NCBI GenBank assembly: GCA_013322215.1
Contig: JAAMEZ010000056.1
Span: 310,001 to 374,000, forward strand
Length of the DNA stretch: 64,000 bases
Direction: 5' to 3'
Source: Martinezella rhizogenes
Lineage (GTDB): Bacteria > Pseudomonadota > Alphaproteobacteria > Rhizobiales > Rhizobiaceae
A program made the translations under genes and the position numbers. Shown here piece by piece: positions 9,286-17,581 of this stretch (position 1 is the stretch's first letter; every line of letters starts with the position of its first letter). The notes under the pieces were generated by a model that searched no databases, was not told where the DNA came from, and saw nothing but the letters and a program-made list of their open reading frames with translations.

Positions 9286-10538
9286 GACGTCAGCCGTTCG
9301 ATGTCGGCGCCGCAGAGGCGCAGTTTGCGATCGAGCTGCTCGTAGCCGCGGTCGAGATGATAGACGCGGTTGACAATGGTTTCGCCCCTGGACACGAGAG
9401 CGGCCAGAACCAGCGACACGGAGGCGCGAAGATCCGTCGCCATCACCTGCGCGCCTTTAAGCGGCGCGCCGCCACGCACCAGCGCCGTCGTGCCTTGCAG
9501 GGTGATGTTGGCGCCGAGGCGCATCAGTTCGGGCACATGCATGAAACGGTTTTCGAACACCGTCTCGCGGATCAGTGACGCGCCTTCGGCGCAGCAGGCC
9601 AGCGCCATGAATTGCGCCTGCAGGTCCGTCGGAAAACCCGGATAGGGCTCCGTGGTGATATCGGCTCCCTTGAGCGGACCATCTCTGGAAACGACCAGGC
9701 CGCGATCGCTCGGCCAGACGCTGACGCCCATGGCCTCAAGTGCCTGGACGACGGAGGCCAGATTTTCCAGCCGCGCATGGATGAGCTCGAGTTGTCCGCC
9801 GGTAATTGCCGCTGCCACGGCATAGGTGCCAGCCTCGATGCGGTCGGGAATGCCGTGATGCTTGGCAGGGCACCAGCTGGTGTCGCCGTCGATGAGGATG
9901 CGATGCGTCCCGGCCCCCTCGATCCGTGCGCCCATGGCGCTGAGGCACGCCGCGAGATCAGCCACCTCCGGCTCGCGGGCGGCATTCAGGATCTCGGTTT
10001 CGCCCTTGGCGGTGCAGGCAGCCATCATCGCCGTTTCCGTCGCGCCGACGGATGGCGAACTCAGGACGATCCGCGCGCCCTTCAGCCCGCTCGAAGCCGA
10101 AGCGACGATGAGACCGCTTTCGATCGCGATGTCGGCACCCAGCGTCGCCAGCGCCTTGATGTGCATATCGACGGGCCGCGCGCCGATCGCGCAGCCGCCG
10201 GGAAGCGAAACCCGCGCATGGCCGAAACGGGCAAGCAGCGGCGCCAGCACCAGCACGGTCGCACGCATGCGCCTGACCGTATCGTAGGAGGTCTCCTTCG
10301 AAACGATATCGCTCGCATCGATCGTCGTGCCGTGCGGCCCGCGGGCGATCTTAGCGCCGTGGAGGGCGATGACACCAAGCATGTTCTCGACATCGCTGAC
10401 TGAAGGCAAGTTCGTCAATTCAAGCGGATGCGGGCTCAAAAGCGCCGCTGCGATCTGCGGCAGAGCGGCATTCTTGGCGCCGGCGATGGTCACCGCGCCC
10501 TGCAACCTTCTGCCGCCGGAGATGCGAAGTCTGTCCAT
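9282..10538 (-). CDS. murA: UDP-GlcNAc 1-carboxyvinyltransferase, second copy (MurA)
   Basis: MurA transfers enolpyruvate from PEP to UDP-GlcNAc, the first committed step of peptidoglycan synthesis and the target of fosfomycin. The 418-residue protein starts MDRLRISGG and keeps the essential residues: K22 in GAKNAALP, catalytic C116 in LPGGCAIGARP, the aspartate in FPTDLQAQF, and the arginine in DLRASVSLVLAALV. It therefore appears active and fosfomycin-sensitive in type. An upstream in-frame GTG at 10574 is less likely. Its place in a catabolic regulon, coupled to a sugar kinase, suggests an auxiliary rather than the essential chromosomal copy. Confidence 0.92.
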   Translation of the reverse strand: MDRLRISGGRRLQGAVTIAGAKNAALPQIAAALLSPHPLELTNLPSVSDVENMLGVIALHGAKIARGPHGTTIDASDIVSKETSYDTVRRMRATVLVLAPLLARFGHARVSLPGGCAIGARPVDMHIKALATLGADIAIESGLIVASASSGLKGARIVLSSPSVGATETAMMAACTAKGETEILNAAREPEVADLAACLSAMGARIEGAGTHRILIDGDTSWCPAKHHGIPDRIEAGTYAVAAAITGGQLELIHARLENLASVVQALEAMGVSVWPSDRGLVVSRDGPLKGADITTEPYPGFPTDLQAQFMALACCAEGASLIRETVFENRFMHVPELMRLGANITLQGTTALVRGGAPLKGAQVMATDLRASVSLVLAALVSRGETIVNRVYHLDRGYEQLDRKLRLCGADIERLTS

Positions 10539-10632
10539 GATGAAAATCCGTCGAGGAAAAGGTGAGGACGCCACGAGTCCTTCACGCGTTTCCTCTGAAG
10601 ACTAATCGGCCATTCCATAGTGTCAACCGGAT

Positions 10633-10651
10633 TTGGAATTTTTTATTCCAA
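10633..10651. promoter_or_regulatory. Putative RpiR/MurR-like operator between murA and rpiR-like gene
   Basis: TTGGAAT-TTTTT-ATTCCAA is a perfect 7-base inverted repeat with a 5-base spacer, in the 227-base region between the divergent starts at 10538 and 10766. Its core GGAAT-N5-ATTCC is identical in form to the palindrome in front of murQ. It probably controls both murA-kinase and the regulator gene itself. Confidence 0.7.
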
Positions 10652-10765
10652 TTTGCTGTGATAATGTCCGATCGCACGAAGCGAGATTGCCGAGCTTCAA
10701 CCGGATGCTATTTTCGGTGCACTCGTGTCGGCGAGTTAAGCAGCCTTGATGGCTCGAAGGGACAA

Positions 10766-11626
10766 ATGTCGATCTTAAAGAAAATCAGCGCGCAGCTCGA
10801 AACCATGGCCCCCGCCGATCGCCAGATCGGGCAGTTCATCATCGATAACCCCGACCAGATGCTGCGTCTTTCCTCCGCCGCTCTCGCGGGAGAAACCGGC
10901 CGCAGCCAGTCGAGTGTCGTGAAATTCAGCCAGAAGCTTGGCTATGCCGGCTACCAGGAATTGAAGCTTGCCGTCAGCGAGGCGAAAGCGCAGGAATGGC
11001 AGGCGCCGGCCGGCATGATCCACGGCACGATCGAGGTGGGCGACGGCTATCTCACCATCCTGCAGAAGCTGCTGGGCAGCAAAATGCAGGCCATGCAGCA
11101 GACCATCTCCGTCAACAACGAAGCCGATATCGAAAAGGCGCTCGAAGCACTCCATGATGCCCGGCGCATCCATCTGGCCGGTGTCGGCGCTTCTTCGCTG
11201 GTGGCGCGCGACTTTTCCTACAAACTGATGAAGCTTGGCCGCAATGTGCTGCATGACAGCGACAGCCATGTGCAAATGGCCAATGCGTCGACGCTCGGGC
11301 CGGATGACCTTCTCTTTGCTCTTTCCTATTCCGGCGCCAGCATCGAGACGCTGCGGATTGCGGAACTGGCAAGCCAGCGCCAGGCAACGGTCATTGCCGT
11401 CACCGGCCTGCAGGACAACCCGCTTTCCCGCGTCGCCGATATCTGCCTCCACACCGTCGGCGATGAAGATCGCGTCCGCTCCTCAGCCATCACCGCCCGC
11501 GACGCGCAGCTGATGCTGACCGACCTGCTGTTCATTCTATTGGTGCAGCGTCAGCCTGATGCGAACGACTATGTGCATAACAGCGAGACGGCGGTTTCCG
11601 TGCTTAAGGCCAAACGTCTTTCATAA
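10766..11626 (+). CDS. RpiR-family transcriptional regulator (MurR-like)
   Basis: 286 residues with the RpiR layout: N-terminal helix-turn-helix (about residues 1-75; LAGETGRSQSSVVKFSQKLGY is the recognition region) and a C-terminal SIS phosphosugar-binding domain (about 115-255; HLAGVGASSLVARDF and LLFALSYSGASIETL). Proteins of this type sense sugar phosphates; MurR of Escherichia coli senses MurNAc-6-phosphate and controls murQ. Divergent placement next to murA and murQ supports the same role. The ATG at 10766 follows GAAGGGAC; the frame is open for about 68 codons upstream but has no ribosome-binding site there. Confidence 0.88.
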   Translation: MSILKKISAQLETMAPADRQIGQFIIDNPDQMLRLSSAALAGETGRSQSSVVKFSQKLGYAGYQELKLAVSEAKAQEWQAPAGMIHGTIEVGDGYLTILQKLLGSKMQAMQQTISVNNEADIEKALEALHDARRIHLAGVGASSLVARDFSYKLMKLGRNVLHDSDSHVQMANASTLGPDDLLFALSYSGASIETLRIAELASQRQATVIAVTGLQDNPLSRVADICLHTVGDEDRVRSSAITARDAQLMLTDLLFILLVQRQPDANDYVHNSETAVSVLKAKRLS

Positions 11627-11728
11627 CGGCCGACATCGGTCACCAAGCTGTGACGACGGCGACCCTGTACGTCGAAGGCTTCGGGACATAGCTTGGCAAA
11701 CCCCAGCAAATCATACCGGAGAGATTCC

Positions 11729-12505
11729 ATGGACCTTGGCCTCAAGGATAAAGTCGTTCTGATCACGGGCGGCTCGAAAGGCATCGGTTTTGCCTGCGCA
11801 GAGCTGTTCCTGCAGGAAGGCGCACGCGTCGCGATCTGCTCACGCGCGCAAGCCAATATCGATGACGCACTCTCCAGACTCCCCGGCACGCATGGTTATG
11901 CCGCCGACCTGATCTCCGACGAGCAGGCGCTTGCGGTCGTTGACCGGGTCGAAGCGGAGATCGGATCGATCGATATTCTCGTCAACAGCGCGGGCGCCGC
12001 GGCCCGCACACCGGCGGACGACCTGACGCCCGCCATCTGGCGCGCCGCCATGGATGCGAAATATTTCTCCTACATCAACGTGATCGATCCCGTCATCAAG
12101 CGCATGGGCGCTCGTAAGTCGGGTACCGTGATCAATATCATCGGCAATGGCGGCAAGGTCGCATCGCCCGTGCATCTGGCCGGCGGATCGGCCAATGCCG
12201 CGCTCATGCTCGCAAGCGTCGGGCTTGCCAATGCCTATGCCGGCAAGGGCGTGCGCGTCGTCGGCCTCAATCCCGGCCTCACGGAAACGGATCGCGTCGC
12301 CGAAGGTCTGAAGGCAGCGGCAAAAGTTTCAGGCTCGACCGAAGAGGAAGCACTTGCCGATGCACTGAAGCGTATTCCGATCGGCCGCATGGCGAGCCCG
12401 GTCGATATCGCCAATGTCGTGGCCTTCCTGAGCTCGGCAAAGGCAGGCTACGTCACCGGCGTCGTCATCAGCATGGATGGCGCGCAGGTGCCGGTCATCG
12501 TCTGA
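11729..12505 (+). CDS. Atypical SDR-family protein lacking the catalytic Tyr and Lys
   Basis: 258-residue Rossmann protein. The NAD(P)-binding motif is intact (TGGSKGIG, residues 13-20) and NSAG follows at 86-89. The catalytic YxxxK is not present: by alignment on the following AAL, Tyr corresponds to G152 and Lys to N156 in AGGSANAAL, and the usual Ser near 139 is in NIIGNGG. It may belong to a diverged SDR subgroup with different chemistry. The start has GGAGA 6-7 bases upstream. It lies about 100 bases behind the rpiR-like gene and may be co-transcribed, but its link to cell-wall salvage is unproven. Confidence 0.8.
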   Translation: MDLGLKDKVVLITGGSKGIGFACAELFLQEGARVAICSRAQANIDDALSRLPGTHGYAADLISDEQALAVVDRVEAEIGSIDILVNSAGAAARTPADDLTPAIWRAAMDAKYFSYINVIDPVIKRMGARKSGTVINIIGNGGKVASPVHLAGGSANAALMLASVGLANAYAGKGVRVVGLNPGLTETDRVAEGLKAAAKVSGSTEEEALADALKRIPIGRMASPVDIANVVAFLSSAKAGYVTGVVISMDGAQVPVIV

Positions 12506-12553
12506 CCCCTCCGCGCGCCTCAATTCCCATCTTGTCTGCGGAGACGGCTGGCT

Positions 12554-12580
12554 ACCCCGAAGGGGAGCCGGCCTCGGGGT
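12554..12580. terminator. Weak hairpin between convergent genes
   Basis: ACCCCGA (12554-12560) pairs with TCGGGGT (12574-12580) over a 13-base loop, between the SDR gene (ending 12505) and the NCS1 gene (ending 12597 on the other strand). There is no clear T-run, so terminator function is tentative. Confidence 0.35.
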
Positions 12581-12596
12581 CCTGCAGACCGTTCCG

Positions 12597-14003
12597 CTAG
12601 CTTTGGATCGCGGTATCCAGGATCATTTCGCTTGGCGCCACCTTCGCGTTGCGCTGCAGCGCGTAGTAGACGACGGCAGTCACGACCAGGCTGACGGCCC
12701 AGGAAATGTCGGCATCATTGAGCGCGACCGCAATCGGACCTTCATAGAGAGGCTGATTGAGGAACGGGATCTGCACGACGACGCCGAGAACATAGCATCC
12801 GAGTGCTGTCCAGTTGTACGCGCCGTAACGGCCGGCTGCGTCATAGAGGGCGGGAATATCCACCTTCTCCTTGGAGATCAGATAGTAATCGATGAGATTG
12901 ATCGCGCTCCAAGGGACGAACACCGCCAGCAGCATCAGGACGAAGTTCTTGAATGCCGAGAGGAAATCCGCGCTTGCGAGAACGGCGATCAGCACCGACA
13001 GAGCGACAAATCCGATGATATAGAGTGCCCTCGCGCCCCGCGAGATCCGGGTCTGGTTGCTGAAAGAGGTAAACGTCGTCAGGATTGCCATGAAGCCGCC
13101 ATAGGCGTTCAGGCAGTTGATCGTCAGCTTGCCGCAGATAATGACGACATACACGAGAACCGCGCCCTGTCCCGCCAGAGTTCCAAGGAAACCGACCTGG
13201 TTTGAAAGGAATTTCGCGCCGAGTGCGGCGACAAGCACGCCGAACGTCATCGCCAGTTGCGAAGCAATCGCCGAGCCGAGCAATGTATAGAGGAACGCCT
13301 TGCCATCCGGTGTGGACGACGGGAGGTAGCGCGAATAGTCGGCGACGTATGGCGCATAGGTCAACTGCCATCCAGCCGAGAGCGAGACGGCCAGCAGGAA
13401 GGTCGCGATCGTCGCGGGCTTTTGCCCGAAGGCCGTTTGAATGTCGTACTGGTGGAACAGCTGATAGGCGAGGTAAGCGAAGCCGATGACGCTGATGACT
13501 GTCGCGATCCGCCCCATAATGTGGATCACCTTATAGCCGACGAGCGCGATCACGGCGCTGAGCACCCCGAAGATCACCATGCCGACAGCCGGATTGGAAA
13601 CGCCAAGGAGAAGGTTCATGGCCTGGCCGGCGAGTACCGTGCCCGTCGCGGCAAAGCCGAGATACATCAGGATGACCAGAAGCAACGGAAGTGTTGCACC
13701 TCTGACACCGAACTGCGCGCGGCTGCTGATCATCTGCGGCAGTCCGAGCCGTGGCCCCTGCGCCGAATGGAGGGCCATCACGATCCCTCCGAGGATATTG
13801 CCAACGGCAAGACCCACGATCGCGGTCATCGCCTCTGCTCCGAACACGACGGCGAGCGCGCCATCCAGCACCGCCGTGATCTGCAGATTCGCTCCGAACC
13901 AGAGCGTGAACTGGTCTCGTGGGGAACCGTGCCGCTCGCTCTCCGGTATCCTGTCTATGGTTCTGCGTTCGGCGAATCCATCGCCGGTTCTGACACCGCT
14001 CAT
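12597..14003 (-). CDS. NCS1-family nucleobase/cytosine permease-like transporter
   Basis: 468-residue polytopic inner-membrane protein with about 12 hydrophobic segments. The N-terminal stretch FTLWFGANLQITAVLDGAL and the following glycine-rich helices match the NCS1 (CodB/Fur-type) family, which imports nucleobases, hydantoins, allantoin or vitamins with Na+ or H+. The ATG at 14003 has AGGAGG about 8 bases upstream. A TATACAAA-N12-TTTGTATA inverted repeat lies upstream. It is followed by no catabolic gene; the nearest genes on the same strand, upstream, are nadABC. Uptake of a pyridine or pyrimidine precursor is possible but unsupported. Confidence 0.85.
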   Translation of the reverse strand: MSGVRTGDGFAERRTIDRIPESERHGSPRDQFTLWFGANLQITAVLDGALAVVFGAEAMTAIVGLAVGNILGGIVMALHSAQGPRLGLPQMISSRAQFGVRGATLPLLLVILMYLGFAATGTVLAGQAMNLLLGVSNPAVGMVIFGVLSAVIALVGYKVIHIMGRIATVISVIGFAYLAYQLFHQYDIQTAFGQKPATIATFLLAVSLSAGWQLTYAPYVADYSRYLPSSTPDGKAFLYTLLGSAIASQLAMTFGVLVAALGAKFLSNQVGFLGTLAGQGAVLVYVVIICGKLTINCLNAYGGFMAILTTFTSFSNQTRISRGARALYIIGFVALSVLIAVLASADFLSAFKNFVLMLLAVFVPWSAINLIDYYLISKEKVDIPALYDAAGRYGAYNWTALGCYVLGVVVQIPFLNQPLYEGPIAVALNDADISWAVSLVVTAVVYYALQRNAKVAPSEMILDTAIQS

Positions 14004-14045
14004 CCTGTGCTCCTCCTGGGGGAATTCGGTACTCACGGACCAATC

Positions 14046-14073
14046 TATACAAAGGAAGGAGCTCTTTTGTATA
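14046..14073. promoter_or_regulatory. Inverted repeat upstream of the NCS1 transporter
   Basis: TATACAAA (14046-14053) and TTTGTATA (14066-14073) form a perfect 8-base inverted repeat with a 12-base spacer, centred about 56 bases before the transporter start. It differs from the NadQ boxes near nadA. It may be an operator for an unidentified regulator. Confidence 0.45.
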
Positions 14074-14164
14074 TACATTTACCCCATTCAGATTGCTCTC
14101 TGCGACTTCAGTTCTTGAGTTGCGCCCGTGCTGTTGCCAACGAGATCACCGCAATGCCCACACC

Positions 14165-15022
14165 TCAGGCCACCGCCTTCCAATCCAGCCCGATATCGAG
14201 CGTCGGCGCACTATGAGTCAGCCAACCGACGGATATGAGATCGACGCCGGATGCGGCGATCACGGCAGCCGTTGCCGGCGTGATGCGCCCGGAGGCTTCG
14301 GTGATCGCCCGGCCGCCGACGATATCGACCGCCTCGCGCAGTTGGTCCGGCATCATATTGTCGAGCAGCACGGCATCGACGCCTTCCTGCATCGCTTCGC
14401 GAAGCTGCGCCAGCGTATCGACCTCGACTTCGATCTTGACCATGTGACCGGCTCCGGCCTTGGCGCGACGAATGGCTTCTGCGATGCCGCCGGCAATGGC
14501 GACGTGGTTGTCCTTGATCAGCACCGCGTCATAGAGCGCGAAACGATGGTTCATACCGCCGCCGGCACGAACCGCGTATTTCTCCAGGGCTCTCAGACCG
14601 GGCGTCGTCTTGCGCGTACAGACGATCGACGCCTTCGTGCCGGCGATCGCCTCGACGATGCCGCCGGTCACGGAGGCAATGCCTGAGAGATGGCCGAGGA
14701 AATTGAGCGCAGTCCGCTCCGCCGTCAGCAGACCGCGGGACGGCCCTTCGACCGTTGCAATGACCTCGCCGACACCAACCTTCGTGCCATCGGGTACGTG
14801 GCGGGTCATGACGATGGCAGGATCGACCAATTGGAAGGCAAGTTCGGACGCATCAAGGCCTGCGACCACGCCCGGCTGCCGGGTGACCATGGCGACGCGG
14901 GAGCGATGCGTGGCGGGGATGACGGCGGTGGAGGTGACGTCGCCGGCAAGGCCGAGATCTTCCACAAGCGCATTGCGCACCAGCGGTTCGACGATCAGGC
15001 GCGGGAGGGGAGCAAGCATCAT
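14165..15022 (-). CDS. nadC: Nicotinate-nucleotide pyrophosphorylase (quinolinate phosphoribosyltransferase)
   Basis: NadC joins quinolinate and PRPP to give nicotinate mononucleotide, CO2 and PPi, the third step of de novo NAD synthesis. The 285-residue protein has the N-terminal EDLGLAGDVTS motif, LNFLGHLSGIAS, the active-site region CTRKTTPGLRALEKYAVRAGGGMNHR with substrate-binding Arg and Lys, and LIKDNH. The ATG at 15022 is chosen because AAGGAG lies 8 bases before it; a GTG at 15031 is possible. Only one base separates it from the nadB stop, so nadABC are co-translated. Confidence 0.95.
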   Translation of the reverse strand: MMLAPLPRLIVEPLVRNALVEDLGLAGDVTSTAVIPATHRSRVAMVTRQPGVVAGLDASELAFQLVDPAIVMTRHVPDGTKVGVGEVIATVEGPSRGLLTAERTALNFLGHLSGIASVTGGIVEAIAGTKASIVCTRKTTPGLRALEKYAVRAGGGMNHRFALYDAVLIKDNHVAIAGGIAEAIRRAKAGAGHMVKIEVEVDTLAQLREAMQEGVDAVLLDNMMPDQLREAVDIVGGRAITEASGRITPATAAVIAASGVDLISVGWLTHSAPTLDIGLDWKAVA

Positions 15023-15023
15023 G

Positions 15024-16565
15024 TCAGGCACTCCTTGCGATGGAATAGGGGATTGCGGATCTGGCGATATCCAGGGCGTCGGAAAGGTTCATCATGCGGC
15101 GCTGCGCATGATGCAGCTTGAGCGGAAAATCCGTGCGGGCATGGGCGCCACGCGATTCCATCCTGAGATTTGCGAAGACGGCGATCAGCAAGGCCACCAG
15201 CGCGGGGTCGGCGGCCGGTCCTTCGCTCTCGCAAAGCGGCAGAAGCGCTGCGATCGCGCCATGAATGGCGCCAGCATTGCGCAGGACCCCGAGATGCCGC
15301 GACACGATCGGCCGCACGAGCGCCGCATCCGGCGCGACCGTCTCGGGAAGATGTTTCGGCAACCTCGTCGTAGCCGCATCCATGCCTGCAATATCGCGCG
15401 CGGCCCGCATGCCCATGACCGCAGCCTCCAGCAGGGAGTTGCTGGCAAGACGATTGGCGCCATGCAGACCGGTGGACGCCGCCTCACCCACGACCCATAG
15501 GCCGGGAACGGAGCTTCGGCCATTCTCGTCGGTCGCCACGCCGCCCATGTGATAGTGAACGGCCGGACGCACCGGAATGGGGTCGCTTGCCGGGTCGACG
15601 CCTGCCTCGCGGCAAAGGGCCTCGATGACCGGAAAGCGGACAGCAAAGCGATTGCCGAGCGCATTGCGCGCATCGAGGAACACCTTGCCGCCGCGGGCGA
15701 TTTCCGCGCTGATAGCCCGCGCCACGACATCGCGCGGCGCAAGCTCGGCACCTTCGACGCCAGCCATGAAGCGCTCGCCGCTTTCATTGACGAGAAGCGC
15801 GCCCTCACCGCGGACCGCTTCGCTGACAAGCGCCAAAGGCCGCCTGCGGCTGTCGAGTGCGGTGGGATGGAATTGCACGAATTCCATATCGGCGAGTTGC
15901 GCGCCCGCGCGCGCTGCAAGCACAATCCCCTGCCCGAAATTGCCGACAGGATTGGTGGTGGCATCGAACAGGCCGCCAATACCGCCAGTCGCAAGAACGA
16001 CGCGCGAGGATGGCAACACGACGCTGCCCTTGTCGGTGAGGCATAGGAGGCCGGCAACCCGATCGCCGTCCAGCAGCAGCCGCTGTGCCTGATAACCCTC
16101 GAGCACCATGATCGACGGCGTGCGGGCAACTGCCTCGGCAAGCGCACGAACAATAGCAGCACCCGAGCCATCCCCCTTGGAATGCACGATGCGCCGCAGC
16201 GAATGCGCGGCTTCAAGGCCGAGGGACAATTCGCCTGTAACATCGCGATCGAGCTCGACGCCGGCGCGCTCCAGTGCAGCGATGGCAGCAGGGGCTTCCG
16301 CGACGATCTTTGCCGCTACTTTCGCGTCGCAAAGGCCGTCGCCGGCAGCGAGCGTATCGGCAAGATGCAAAGCGGCGCTATCGCCCTCGCCGACGCTGGC
16401 AGCGATGCCACCCTGAGCCCAGGCGCTCGACGTTTCCGCGCCGATCAAGGCGCGGGTAACGATCACGACAGGCCGAGGCGCCAATGTCAGTGCCGTCATC
16501 AACCCGGCAAGACCGCTGCCGACGATGACGATACGACCCCGCAGTTCTTCGAGGATCTCGCTCAT
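15024..16565 (-). CDS. nadB: L-aspartate oxidase
   Basis: NadB oxidises L-aspartate to iminoaspartate with FAD, the first step of de novo NAD synthesis. The 513-residue protein has the FAD-binding GSGLAGLMTAL near residue 17, SSAWAQGGIAA near 46, GGIGGLF, the succinate-dehydrogenase-like EFVQFHPTAL and HYHMGGV sequences, and the C-terminal FAD segment GLHGANRLASNSLLEA. The C-terminal helical part contains the conserved RMESRGAHARTDFP. It overlaps the nadA stop by four bases, consistent with channelling of the unstable product to quinolinate synthase. Confidence 0.95.
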   Translation of the reverse strand: MSEILEELRGRIVIVGSGLAGLMTALTLAPRPVVIVTRALIGAETSSAWAQGGIAASVGEGDSAALHLADTLAAGDGLCDAKVAAKIVAEAPAAIAALERAGVELDRDVTGELSLGLEAAHSLRRIVHSKGDGSGAAIVRALAEAVARTPSIMVLEGYQAQRLLLDGDRVAGLLCLTDKGSVVLPSSRVVLATGGIGGLFDATTNPVGNFGQGIVLAARAGAQLADMEFVQFHPTALDSRRRPLALVSEAVRGEGALLVNESGERFMAGVEGAELAPRDVVARAISAEIARGGKVFLDARNALGNRFAVRFPVIEALCREAGVDPASDPIPVRPAVHYHMGGVATDENGRSSVPGLWVVGEAASTGLHGANRLASNSLLEAAVMGMRAARDIAGMDAATTRLPKHLPETVAPDAALVRPIVSRHLGVLRNAGAIHGAIAALLPLCESEGPAADPALVALLIAVFANLRMESRGAHARTDFPLKLHHAQRRMMNLSDALDIARSAIPYSIARSA

Positions 16566-17533
16566 ATCGCCAGCATCCTTTCCACCGCGCGGCGTGCGTC
16601 GGCCGCGATCGCCGGATCGACCGTCACCTCATGCCGCCCTTCTTCCAGGGCCTTACGGATGTTGCCGAGGGTGATGCGCTTCATGTGTGGGCAGAGATTG
16701 CAGGGGCGGATGAACTCCACATCCGGGTGATGCACAGCGACATTGTCGCTCATCGAACATTCGGTCAAAAGCACGACGCGTGACGGGCGCTTCTTGCCGA
16801 CATAGTCGGACATGACGGCGGTCGAGCCGGCGAAATCCGCGGCCTCGACGACATCGGGTGGGCATTCCGGGTGCGCAAGCACGGTCACGCCGGGATAGTT
16901 CTCCCGCAGCTGGCGGATATCGTCTGCTGTGAAGAGTTCATGAACCTCGCAGTGCCCATGCCAGGCGATGAGCTCGACATTGGTTTCGCGCGCCACGTTG
17001 CGGGCCAGATACTCGTCCGGGAGCATCAGCACCTTCGGCACGCCGAGCGATTCCACCACTTGCCGCGCATTGCCCGAGGTGCAGCAGATATCGGAGGCCG
17101 CCTTTACCGCCGCCGACGTGTTGACATAGGTGACGACAGGAACACCCGGATGGGCCTGACGCAGCAGGGCGATATCCTCGGGCGTGATCGATTCCGCCAG
17201 CGAGCAGCCGGCTTCCATGTCCGGGATCAGGACTTTCTTTTCCGGGTTCAGCAGCTTCGCCGTCTCCGCCATGAAATGCACGCCGGCCAGCACGATGATA
17301 TCGGCATCGACCTCGACAGCCTTGCGGGCAAGCGCCAGGCTGTCGCCGACGATATCTGCAACGCCATGGAAGATTTCCGGCGTCTGATAGTTATGCGCGA
17401 GAATGACGGCGTTATGTCGTCGCTTCAGTTCGAGGATTGCCTCGACATCATCCTGGAACGACAGCCATTCGGCTTTCGGGATGACGCGGCTGACACGATC
17501 GTAGAGGGAGGATGCGGATACGGGAAGATTCAT
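16562..17533 (-). CDS. nadA: Quinolinate synthase
   Basis: NadA condenses iminoaspartate with dihydroxyacetone phosphate to make quinolinate, using an oxygen-sensitive [4Fe-4S] cluster. The 323-residue protein keeps the three expected cluster cysteines: C110 (DMEAGCSLA), C195 (WHGHCEVH) and C281 (CNLCPHMK). NYQTPE near residue 49 and HPECPPDV near 221 are also characteristic. It is the first gene of nadABC and is preceded by two TATACTCA-type palindromes, so NadQ-mediated control is likely. Confidence 0.96.
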   Translation of the reverse strand: MNLPVSASSLYDRVSRVIPKAEWLSFQDDVEAILELKRRHNAVILAHNYQTPEIFHGVADIVGDSLALARKAVEVDADIIVLAGVHFMAETAKLLNPEKKVLIPDMEAGCSLAESITPEDIALLRQAHPGVPVVTYVNTSAAVKAASDICCTSGNARQVVESLGVPKVLMLPDEYLARNVARETNVELIAWHGHCEVHELFTADDIRQLRENYPGVTVLAHPECPPDVVEAADFAGSTAVMSDYVGKKRPSRVVLLTECSMSDNVAVHHPDVEFIRPCNLCPHMKRITLGNIRKALEEGRHEVTVDPAIAADARRAVERMLAI

Positions 17534-17547
17534 GACCGGCTCCTTAT

Positions 17548-17566
17548 TATACTCACTTTGAGTATA
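17548..17566. promoter_or_regulatory. NadQ-like operator 1 upstream of nadA
   Basis: TATACTCA-CTT-TGAGTATA is a perfect 8-3-8 inverted repeat, 15 bases upstream of the nadA start. It lies between the end of the nadQ-like gene and nadA. Position and symmetry fit a repressor site controlling nadABC. Confidence 0.75.
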
Positions 17567-17581
17567 TTATGCGCAAATAGA

